The notes below the pieces were generated by a model. That model made no database searches and was not told where the DNA came from. It saw only the letters and a list, made by a program, of their open reading frames with translations. A stretch of DNA of 64,000 nucleotides from Gammaproteobacteria bacterium RIFOXYD12_FULL_61_37 (GTDB lineage Bacteria > Pseudomonadota > Gammaproteobacteria > Chromatiales > Chromatiaceae). Below are positions 49,695 through 58,619 of this stretch, in pieces; position 1 is the stretch's first letter, and each line of letters starts with the position of its first letter. The stretch covers positions 1 to 64,000 of the forward strand of contig MGZB01000056.1 of assembly GCA_001801995.1 (NCBI GenBank), written 5' to 3'. A program made the translations under genes and the position numbers.

Positions 49695-50040
49695 TCACTC
49701 CTCCACCGGGCGTACCCTCGCGCCCGGTTTGATGGCTTGCGCCCTATGGACGATAGACTCTCCCACGGTGAGGCCTTTACGCACCAATACCTTGTCCTTC
49801 CCAGAGCTACCGGCCTCAATAGGCTGGAAATGCACCCGTCCGCCGCGCGCCACCAGCACGCCGGGTTGCTCTTTCTGGCGGATCACGGCGGATAGGGGGA
49901 CGATCAGTCCGTGCGCATTGCCCACGCGGATCGCGACCTCGGCTTCCTGATCGATGGCGAAGCGTGCGGGCGGCTCGTCGAAGGTGACCTCCACGGCGAA
50001 CTCGCGCGCCGCGGCGGCGGCCACCCTAATAGATAGCGTA
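49695..50040 (-). pseudogene. membrane-fusion (HlyD/RND adaptor) protein, C-terminal fragment
   Basis: The recognisable part runs from about AREFAVEVTFDE to the stop and includes IVPLSAVIRQKEQPGVLV and a KGLTVGESIVHRAQAIKPG tail, all typical of adaptor C-terminal domains. The N-terminal signal, hairpin and lipoyl domains are missing; upstream is the cytochrome gene. It would have formed an exporter with the permease and ATPase. Confidence 0.7.
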
Positions 50041-50149
50041 GTGCCAACCCGGTTAGGAGCAAGCCCTGAAAGCCCCTGGGCAACCGCTACGGGACCCGCC
50101 GCCGGAATTGGCCACCGAGGTAGGCGCCGGGGTGCCATTCAACCGCCCA

Positions 50150-50669
50150 TCACTGTACTCGGAAGCCGTTGTGACAGGCCACGCACTGGCGGGTGACATC
50201 CGAAAGCGCAGCCAGTGCCGGCCTCACCTCGTCGACCACCGCCGCGTTACTGGCGGCTACGGCGAAACGGCTGGCCGCACGGTGCATCTCGCTGCCGATG
50301 GCGGCCATCGCCTCCGGCATATATTGGCTGCGCTCTTTGGCCCCATGCAGTTTCATCGCCGTCATGCCCAGCCGCTGTTCGGCGATCTCACCAGCCTTCT
50401 CGAACTTCCCGAGCGCCAGCGCCTCCTGGATCTCGCTCAGGGCCAACAGGTGATCGCGCATATGGGCCAGGGTGTGAATGCGCATCTGATCGGGGAAATG
50501 GACGATGGCGCGAGTGTCGGATGCCGCCGTTTCGGCCCCCATCGTTTGCATGCCCTGCATATGTTGCATGTGCATGCTGGGGTCGTGCGTCTGCTCGGCT
50601 TGGACAGGGGCCATCAGGGCAAAGGCGGCAACCGCGCTTAATAGCGTTGGTATCGTTTTTTTTTTTCAT
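50150..50669 (-). CDS. secreted cytochrome c'-like protein, frame interrupted at an 11-A run
   Basis: The main frame (from MAPVQAEQ at 50614) encodes a helical protein ending with one heme motif, QCVACHNGFR, as in cytochrome c'-like proteins; a Met/His-rich stretch (MHMQHMQGMQ) follows the signal. The ATG at 50669, after GGAAG, is followed by eleven A. With eleven A the frame reads MKKKND and misses the main frame; with ten it reads MKKKTIPTLLSAVAAFALM, a good signal peptide. So the gene is off by one base at the homopolymer: slippage, phase variation, or sequencing error. Confidence 0.72.
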
Positions 50670-50730
50670 ATCGGCTCTCTTCCTGTAGTTAACGTTTTCC
50701 ATGGTAGTCATGGGGCTTGGGGGTGGCATA

Positions 50731-50742
50731 TGATTCAAATCA
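50731..50742. promoter_or_regulatory. Crp/Fnr-type operator
   Basis: TGATTCAAATCA matches the FNR/Anr core TGAT-N4-ATCA exactly. It sits between the divergent cytochrome and Crp/Fnr-regulator genes, 48 bases before the regulator start, so it could control both. Confidence 0.55.
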
Positions 50743-50789
50743 CACGCTGGGGCGAGATGGTTTCGTAATGCTGTCGGAGGATTAACGAT

Positions 50790-51566
50790 ATGCCCATCGA
50801 CTGGGAGCAGCTCAGGATAGAACAACCCGCTCTTGGGCCGATCCCTGTGATATTGCGGGATGCGGCGCGAATACGGGTATTCAAGAAGGGACAACTGCTG
50901 TATCGGCGCGGCCAGCTCCCCGAGGCCATGCTGTGCGTGCTGAGCGGAGAGATCCGTCTGGTACGCCATGCCCCCGGTGGAGCTGAAATCGTCCTGCAAC
51001 GTTCACGGAGTGGCTTTGTCGCTGAGGCAAGCCTAGATGCGCAGACCTATCATTGCGATGTGGTCGCCGCCACGGATGGCCGTCTGCTGCTGTTTCCGCG
51101 TTTCGCTTTTCAAGCTGCTCTGGAGAATGAACCGGTCTTTAACCGCGCCTGGATCAACCTGCTGGCCAGGGAGGTGCGCCGGCTACGCGCCAAGGGTGAG
51201 CTGCTCAGCCTGAACAGCGCCGCCGCGAGAATCCTGCATTACGTCGAGGCCGAGGGCAGCGACGGCGCAATCATACTGAACCAGACCCGCAAGAGCTGGG
51301 CGGCGGAGCTTGGCTTGACGCATGAGGTGTTGTACCGGACGCTGCGGCAATTACGCGAACGCGGCGGTATCACGATTGAGGGTGAGAGAATCACACTCTG
51401 TGCGCCCAGGGTCCCTTATGACCCGGATCACCCTGGTGAAAAAGATCAATCCGGGTGGGACCCCCTGCCGCAAATGCCTGGAGGTGGTGGCGCATCTCCG
51501 GCGGGAGGAATTGATGGACCGGATCAACCGCGTCGTCCTGGCCGACGAGAGCAATCCGGCGGGTGA
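50790..51566 (+). CDS. Crp/Fnr family transcriptional regulator with run-on tail
   Basis: A 258-residue regulator. Residues about 15-115 form the cyclic-nucleotide-type sensor (LLYRRGQLPEAMLCVLSGEIRL) and 145-205 the winged helix (KSWAAELGLTHEVLYRTLRQL). No FNR iron-sulfur cysteine set is visible, only single cysteines. Family members usually end near residue 210; here the frame continues about 50 residues across the next gene (PYDPDHPGEKDQ...), suggesting loss of the normal stop. It is divergent from the cytochrome gene with an Fnr-like site between. Confidence 0.85.
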   Translation: MPIDWEQLRIEQPALGPIPVILRDAARIRVFKKGQLLYRRGQLPEAMLCVLSGEIRLVRHAPGGAEIVLQRSRSGFVAEASLDAQTYHCDVVAATDGRLLLFPRFAFQAALENEPVFNRAWINLLAREVRRLRAKGELLSLNSAAARILHYVEAEGSDGAIILNQTRKSWAAELGLTHEVLYRTLRQLRERGGITIEGERITLCAPRVPYDPDHPGEKDQSGWDPLPQMPGGGGASPAGGIDGPDQPRRPGRREQSGG

Positions 51567-51612
51567 GGGGATGCGTCTGGCTGTCTGCCACGGTGTCAAC
51601 CGCGCGAAGTGA
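51418..51612 (+). CDS. thioredoxin-like protein, truncated
   Basis: A 64-residue frame beginning MTRITLVKKINPGG with a CxxC site (TPCRKCLEVV) and MDRINRVVLADESNPAGEGMR. Related small thioredoxin-like proteins continue after the HGV-x-RAPFF region; here the stop comes right at HGVNRAK, removing the cis-proline half. It overlaps the Crp/Fnr frame by 149 bases. Probably a remnant of a normal downstream gene. Confidence 0.6.
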   Translation: MTRITLVKKINPGGTPCRKCLEVVAHLRREELMDRINRVVLADESNPAGEGMRLAVCHGVNRAK

Positions 51613-51704
51613 ACTTTGGGGCGCATGGAGACCCCGGCTCGAACCGCGCCGGGATATGCCCATGAATATCCAGCGCTAAACTCCTCTCACCATCCTCCAG
51701 CCTT

Positions 51705-51731
51705 ACCTGGGTCTCCGCCCAGGTTTTTTTG
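51705..51731 (+). terminator. intrinsic terminator
   Basis: ACCTGGG (51705-51711) pairs with CCCAGGT (51718-51724) around a 6-base loop, followed by seven T. It insulates the arx locus from the decaying segment. Confidence 0.88.
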
Positions 51732-51807
51732 TAGCATTACCTGATGGTTACGGCAGGAAAAGCCGGTGTTACCATTGCCAGCCACTCATGTCCCTGAGTA
51801 GAGGAAG

Positions 51808-52668
51808 ATGGTAACACCCCCCCTGACGAGAAGGCACTTCTGCGCAACGCTGGCTCTGAGCGCGCTGGCGCCCCGCGCCTTCGCCGAGGCGCCGCCGCTG
51901 CGGCTCGGATTGACGCCGGTCTTCCTCGACGACCAGGCCAGTTTCCTGGAGGCTTGGCGCATCTATCTGACCGAGCGTTTGCAGCGTCCGGTGGTCTTCG
52001 TGCAGCGCGGCAGTTACCGCGAGATTGTGGAGCTGTTGACCCAGGACCGGATCGAGGCGGCCTGGCTGTGCGGCTTTCCCTTCGTGAAAAACGAGCGGCG
52101 GCTGCGGCTGCTGGCGGTGCCGCTGTTTCAGGGTAAGCCGCTCTACCGCTCCTATCTGATCGTCCCCGCCGGCGACACCCGCACCGAGTCCCTGCTCGAT
52201 CTGCGCGGCAAGGTCTTCGCCTATTCCGATCCCGATTCCAACTCCGGCTTTCTCTATACCCAGCATGCCCTGTCCCAAGTGGGGGAGCGGTCGGAACGCT
52301 TTTTCGCCCGGACCTTCTTTACTTGGGCGCATCGCAAGGTGGTGGAGGCCGTCGCGGTCGAGCTGGCCCAGGGCGGGGCGGTGGACGGCTATGTCTGGGA
52401 GACTCTGAAGCGCTTCTATCCCCTGGTGACGGCCCGGACGCGGGTGCTGGAACAGTCGCCGGAGTTTGGTTTTCCGCCCTTCGTCACCCGTGTCTCCCTG
52501 CCGGAGGCCGAATTCGCCGCGCTACGCCAAGTCCTCGTCGCCATGGGCGGCGATTCGGAGGGAAGGGAGCTGCTGTCCCAGCTCAATCTGGATGGCTTCG
52601 TGCCGGGGGAGCGCGCCCTCTTCGACGGCATCGCCCAGATGGCCGGCCGGGTGGAGAAGCGTCCGTGA
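51808..52668 (+). CDS. arxX: ArxX-like periplasmic oxyanion-binding protein, copy 1
   Basis: A 286-residue PhnD-type substrate-binding protein with a signal sequence (TRRHFCATLALSALAPRAFA, Tat-like RR). Family stretches are LRLGLTPVFLDDQ, YRSYLIVPAG, LRGKVFAYSDPDSNSG and RTFFTWAHRK. In arx loci ArxX is the periplasmic sensor partner of ArxS. It shares these segments with the second copy at 62870. Start at 51808, where the codons overlap a GGTAACACC sequence similar to the arx inverted repeat. It overlaps arxS by four bases (GTGA). Confidence 0.82.
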   Translation: MVTPPLTRRHFCATLALSALAPRAFAEAPPLRLGLTPVFLDDQASFLEAWRIYLTERLQRPVVFVQRGSYREIVELLTQDRIEAAWLCGFPFVKNERRLRLLAVPLFQGKPLYRSYLIVPAGDTRTESLLDLRGKVFAYSDPDSNSGFLYTQHALSQVGERSERFFARTFFTWAHRKVVEAVAVELAQGGAVDGYVWETLKRFYPLVTARTRVLEQSPEFGFPPFVTRVSLPEAEFAALRQVLVAMGGDSEGRELLSQLNLDGFVPGERALFDGIAQMAGRVEKRP

Positions 52669-54112
52669 GATATTTCGTGCGCGACCTCAGCCTGCGCTAC
52701 AAGATCCCGCTACGGGTGCTCTCCCTCGCCAGCATCACCGCCATCCTGGTGACGGCCTCCATCCTGTTCCGGGTCTACGACGAGACCCGCAACGACCTGT
52801 TGCGTCACGCCCAGAGTATGGGCCGGGTGCTGGCCAATACCCTGGTCGGTCCCCTGACCCATGACGACGCCTGGCGCGCCTTCGAGATCATCAACTCCCC
52901 CTTCCAGAGCGAAGAGGCCGACCGCTCTGAACTCGCCGAGACCATCCTGGTGCTGGACGGCAAGGGCCAGGTCTATGTCTCCACCCGCCCGGCCCAGTTC
53001 CCCATGTTGTCCGATCCCGTCCGGCTCGATCCGGAGTTCGCGGCGATCCGCGAGGCCACGGCGGGGCGCGATGGCCACAACCCGGTCGCCACGGCCCAGC
53101 CCGGTTCCAGCCGGTTGTTCGTGGGTATACCTATCGTCTCCGACGGGGCGCGCCTGGGCACCCTGGTCATGACCTACACCAAAGGCCCCTTCATCCCCCG
53201 CTTCATCGGCATCGCCCAGCGCGCCGCCCTGATGACGCTGCTGGCGCTGGCGGTGCTGTTGCCCATCGCCTGGTACTGGGGCAACCGCATGGCCGGTCCC
53301 TTGGTGCGGCTGGCGGGCTGCATGGACCAGATCGGCCCGCGGGTGCCCGAGGGGCTGCATTGCGACCTGTTCGAATCCAACGACGAGATCGGCCGCGCCG
53401 GGGCCTCCTTCAAGCGCATGCTGAAGGAACTGGTGGAGAAGGCGCGGCTGGAGCAGGAGATCCTGGTGACCGAGCGCCTGGCGGCGGTGGGCCGGCTCTC
53501 CGCCGGGATTGCCCACGAGATCAACAACCCCCTGGGCGGCATGCTGAACGCCATCAACACCTTCAAGCGCCACGGCAGCAACGATCCCCGCACCCTCAAG
53601 ACCCTGTCGCTGCTGGAGCGCGGTCTCAGCCAGATCAAGGACACGGTGGCCGCGTTGCTGGTGGAGGCGCGGCTGGAGAGCCGCCACCCCCTGTCGCGGC
53701 ATGACATCGAGGACACCCGCACCCTGGTGGCCGCCGAGGCGGCCGGCAAAGGGATCGGGCTCGTCTGGGACAACCACATCGCAACCGGGCTGCCGCTGCC
53801 TTCCACCCTGGTGCGGCAGATCCTGCTGAATCTCTTGCTCAACGCCATCCGCGCCGCCGAAAAGCAGGTCGAGTGCCAGGTCTACCGCGACAGCCGCAGC
53901 CTCACCCTGGCGGTAAAGAACGACGGCGCCCACATCCCGGACGAGGATATGCCCTATCTGTTCGAGCCCTTTTCCCGCCTCTCCCGCAACGGGCACGGCC
54001 TGGGGCTCTGGATCACCTACCAGATCACCCGCCAGTTGAACGGCGGCATCCTGGTGGAGAGCGATCCCGGCCAGACCCGTTTCGCGGTGACCCTGCCCCT
54101 GCCGGAGGAACC

Positions 54113-54125
<13 letters not shown>
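52665..54125 (+). CDS. arxS: ArxS-like sensor histidine kinase, copy 1
   Basis: A 486-residue kinase. A membrane span near residues 15-38 (VLSLASITAILVTASILF), a periplasmic domain (about 40-180), a second span (ALMTLLALAVLLPIAWYW) and a HAMP-like region follow. The H-box is GIAHEINNPLGGML; N-box LLNLLLNAIRAAE; G-box NGHGLGLWITYQ. GTG start at 52665 overlaps the arxX stop. It presumably reads ArxX and phosphorylates ArxR, whose start it overlaps by 13 bases. Confidence 0.86.
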
Positions 54126-55456
<1,331 letters not shown>

Positions 55457-55617
55457 TGATTCGTTTGCCCCTCGCCCTCCGGGAGGGTGCCGCGAAACTC
55501 GATTTTGGATGCGCTCCGCCAAACGCAACAGGGGTTTCCGTCCCGGCAGTGCGCCTGTCGGGTGCGCTCAAGGATTCCCGTCCGGGGAGCACTTACCCTC
55601 GTAGACAGCCATGATCG

Positions 55618-55640
55618 TGCTTTGCGTTTCTTTGCGCTAA
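55618..55640. repeat. remnant of the CGCAAAG repeat
   Basis: CTTTGCGTTTCTTTGCGC, matching one arm of the repeat at 11115 and 19168, lies just past the arxD stop between convergent genes. Confidence 0.45.
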
Positions 55641-55643
55641 TAA

Positions 55644-56519
55644 TCATCGAAATCCGGGCAGGTCGAAGTCGGCCCGGCCGGGCCTCCAGCCATACTGTGC
55701 GTTGCGGCAGTCCGGGCATAGCCCCAGGTGATCGGCCGGCAGCCCGCTCTGGCGTAACCGGTCGGCGATGACCTTCAGTTCGCGCGCAGTGGCCACTGGC
55801 CTGCCGCACTCCGTGCAGGCAACGAGATCGGGGGCAGTGTCGCGTTTGCTGAAATAACCGGGGGACGTCGCGGTCTCATCATTGATGGCGGCGGGGAAGA
55901 AGAGCGCCTGCTCATCGTGCAGCAGGGTCAGGACCAGACGCAGCAGCGCCGAGTAGACCGCCGGCAGCGCCCGTTCCCGCTCTGTCTGAGCCGCCCGGCG
56001 TTCGATCTCGGGCACCGTGCGCAGGAGCAGGCCGCGAACGGACTCCAAGTCATCCCGCAGGGTCTCAGGCTTTCCCGCGCCGACGCAATCCCGCTTGTAA
56101 AAAAGGAGCGCCAGAAATTCCAACACCGTGGCGAGATGATCCGGAGTGTCGTGCATCTCCGGCGACTGTTCGATCCCGTGGCGCAAATAGGTCTTCTCCA
56201 GCATCTTGCACTGGGGGCCGAGCAGAGTCCCGTCCAGGTAGACGGCGACATTCAGCTTGGCGGGGATGGGTGGCACCAGAAAAAGGGAACTGTAAGTTTG
56301 CAGCAGGGAGTCCGCATCCGTTTGCAAGAAGACCTCTCGTATCTCGCCGATGACGCCGGAAAGGTCCCGGCCAAGCAGGGAGGCCAGCTCCACCAAATCT
56401 TCTGGCAGGTCTTCGCGCAACGAGCGGGAAAAATGCTCCCCGCGCGGCGCATAGAATGCCTGAGCCAGACACTGCCAGAACTCGGCGCGGGGAGGGACGG
56501 TGCTGTCTATCGTATCCAT
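55644..56519 (-). CDS. arxD: ArxD, TorD-family maturation chaperone with a zinc-ribbon-like tail
   Basis: A 291-residue all-helical TorD/DmsD-family chaperone, which should bind the ArxA Tat signal and guide cofactor insertion before export. Family stretches are FWQCLAQAFYAPR, YSSLFLVPPIPAKLNVAVYLDG and PDHLATVLEFLALLFYKRD. The last 60 residues carry two CxxC pairs (VACTECGRPVA, LCPDCRNAQY), a zinc-ribbon-like end not usual for TorD. The ATG at 56519, after AGGGCAAG, is preferred over 56549. Last gene of the arx operon. Confidence 0.84.
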   Translation of the reverse strand: MDTIDSTVPPRAEFWQCLAQAFYAPRGEHFSRSLREDLPEDLVELASLLGRDLSGVIGEIREVFLQTDADSLLQTYSSLFLVPPIPAKLNVAVYLDGTLLGPQCKMLEKTYLRHGIEQSPEMHDTPDHLATVLEFLALLFYKRDCVGAGKPETLRDDLESVRGLLLRTVPEIERRAAQTERERALPAVYSALLRLVLTLLHDEQALFFPAAINDETATSPGYFSKRDTAPDLVACTECGRPVATARELKVIADRLRQSGLPADHLGLCPDCRNAQYGWRPGRADFDLPGFR

Positions 56520-56606
56520 CGGTTCTTGCCCTGTGTTTGAGAGGATCATGCGGTGAGGGGGGAGGCGCAGGGTAAACCGTTGCGGTTCGCCCCGCGCCTT
56601 GGCCGG

Positions 56607-57815
56607 TCAATATCCGGCCTGCTCCTTCGGCGCGTCGGAGAGGTTGAACAGGCGGTCGCCAAGGGCATACAGGGCCAATGCGCTACTGATGCCCACCGCC
56701 ACCAGCGCCCATTCCGTCAATGATGGTGTGTAGGGTGTCACGGCGTTCATCCAGGTTCCCTTGAACATCGGCACGTTCTGTCCGGCGACGATGAACTGGA
56801 GGCGCTCGATGAACATGCCGAGCAACACCAGAACGGACGCCAGGACCTGCCAGCGGGGTTTTACCTGCATGCTGGGCGACAGCATCATCAGGAACGGCAG
56901 CGCCAGGCAGACCCAAACCTCCAGGTGGAACCAGGGGGCACGGAGCAGCGCGACGAAGCCTTCCATGCCGTCCTGATTGCTCCACAGCCCCACCCAGATA
57001 CGGGTGAGCAGGAACAAGAGGACGATGCCGATCAGCGTGGCGAAGACCTTGGGCAACTGATCGCTCAGCTTCAGGGCGCGTAGCGGTGCAGGCATATTCC
57101 TGGTATCGAAGCCGTAGGCCAGATAGACGCTGACCACGATCGCCGCCGCGCCGGAGAGCGCCCCCGAGATAATGAAGAACAGCGAGGTGGCGGAACCGAA
57201 CCACATCGGACGCATCGCCAGCGAGCCGAACACCAGCCCCAGCATCCCGGAGGCGAGCACCACGGCGACGAAGGAGGAGGCGCCGACGAAGCGGCTGAGG
57301 GAGCTGTCCCAGTCCTCCCGCCACAGCAGGTAGAACTTGATGAACAGCAGCACCAGGTCGATGGAGTAGAACACCCCCATCCAGAACATCGCCGACCGGA
57401 TCTGCATGCCGAGCGGCATCGCCCACAGCATGCGGAAGGGATGGCCGAGTTCCAGCGCCAGCACCGCGAAGCCGGCGATCAGGGTGACGATTGCCAACCA
57501 GATGCAGCGCTTGGCGACCGGGTAGAACTGCTTGAAGCCAAACACCGTAGACAGCGAGGCGATGAAGGTCAGCCCGGAAGAGGTCAGCGCGAAGAAGACA
57601 TAGGTGGCAATCGCGCTGCCCCAGTTCACGCCGTCGCTCGATGTATTGAACGCGGCGTGGCCTTCGCTGGACAACATGTAGAACACATAGGCCAGGCTGG
57701 CCGCCAGCACCGCCACCGACAGTTTCCAGAGATTGGCGGTGACATGGTTCTCGCCGAACATTCTGAACGTACCGGCGATGGCCTCGCCGGGGGTTTTGGG
57801 ATAGATGAAGTTCAT
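56607..57815 (-). CDS. arxC: ArxC, NrfD/PsrC-type quinone-reducing membrane subunit
   Basis: A 402-residue membrane protein with about ten spans, e.g. WGSAIATYVFFALTSSGLTF and MFWMGVFYSIDLVLLFIKFY. NrfD-type subunits exchange electrons between an Fe-S subunit and membrane quinones. Here it should pass arsenite electrons from ArxB to the quinone pool. It begins MNFIYPKTPGEAIAG and is 12 bases after arxB. Confidence 0.88.
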   Translation of the reverse strand: MNFIYPKTPGEAIAGTFRMFGENHVTANLWKLSVAVLAASLAYVFYMLSSEGHAAFNTSSDGVNWGSAIATYVFFALTSSGLTFIASLSTVFGFKQFYPVAKRCIWLAIVTLIAGFAVLALELGHPFRMLWAMPLGMQIRSAMFWMGVFYSIDLVLLFIKFYLLWREDWDSSLSRFVGASSFVAVVLASGMLGLVFGSLAMRPMWFGSATSLFFIISGALSGAAAIVVSVYLAYGFDTRNMPAPLRALKLSDQLPKVFATLIGIVLLFLLTRIWVGLWSNQDGMEGFVALLRAPWFHLEVWVCLALPFLMMLSPSMQVKPRWQVLASVLVLLGMFIERLQFIVAGQNVPMFKGTWMNAVTPYTPSLTEWALVAVGISSALALYALGDRLFNLSDAPKEQAGY

Positions 57816-57827
57816 GATGATCCTCCG

Positions 57828-58586
57828 TCAGGCTTTCTTGTCGATGGCCCGGTTGCTCGGCACTGCGCCGCCATCGCCGGTGAGGTAATAGACCTGCGGC
57901 TTGTTGCCCAATTGGTCGAGCAGCCGCACGCCCCGTTTGTCGCCGATCATGCGCGAGACCCTGCTCTCCGGATTGGAGAGATCGCCGAAGAGACGGGCAC
58001 CTGGTGGACAGGTAACCACGCAGGCCGGCGTGAATTCACGCAGCTTCGGGTCTTGCGGATCGAGGTCCGGCGTACCGGGCGGCGCCATGGAGACACGGTG
58101 GTAACAGAAGGTGCATTTCGACACCACATCGTGCGGCTGGATGCCGACGCCGTGCTTCCAGTCCTCCCTCGCATCCGGCATTTTCCACGGCGGGTTCCAG
58201 GAGTGCTCGTCCTTGCTGGCATGCACCTTGCGCATGTCCGGGGACACCAGCGGCTTCTCCTCGGTGTAGAAACGGACGCCATAAGGGCAGGCGACCATGC
58301 AGTATTTGCAGCCGATGCACTTGTCCCAGTCCACCAGCACCACACCATCCGCGGTCTTGAAGGTGGCGCCGGTGGGGCACACCGCCATGCAGGACGGGTT
58401 CTCGCAATGTTGGCAGGGACGCGGGAACCATTTGAGCTGGGCGCTCGGGTAGCTGCCTTCGGTAAAAAAGATCACATCCTGCCAGTTTTCACCCGGCAGC
58501 CGGTTGTTCTCCATGCCGCACGCCAGGGTGCAGGCTTGGCAGCCGGTACATTTTTCCAGGTCGATGACCATTCCCCATGTAGCCAT
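57828..58586 (-). CDS. arxB: ArxB, four-cluster iron-sulfur subunit
   Basis: A 252-residue ferredoxin-like subunit with cysteine groups for four [4Fe-4S] clusters: CTGCQACTLAC, CQHCENPSCMAVCP, CIGCKYCMVACPYG, and CTFC with ACVVTCPPG. It lacks a signal and is expected to be carried out with ArxA. It wires ArxA to ArxC. The ATG at 58586 has GGAGG nearby; the gap to arxA is 33 bases. Confidence 0.9.
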   Translation of the reverse strand: MATWGMVIDLEKCTGCQACTLACGMENNRLPGENWQDVIFFTEGSYPSAQLKWFPRPCQHCENPSCMAVCPTGATFKTADGVVLVDWDKCIGCKYCMVACPYGVRFYTEEKPLVSPDMRKVHASKDEHSWNPPWKMPDAREDWKHGVGIQPHDVVSKCTFCYHRVSMAPPGTPDLDPQDPKLREFTPACVVTCPPGARLFGDLSNPESRVSRMIGDKRGVRLLDQLGNKPQVYYLTGDGGAVPSNRAIDKKA

Positions 58587-58619
58587 GATTAGGCCTCCTC
58601 AAGGTTTCAAGCTAACGAT

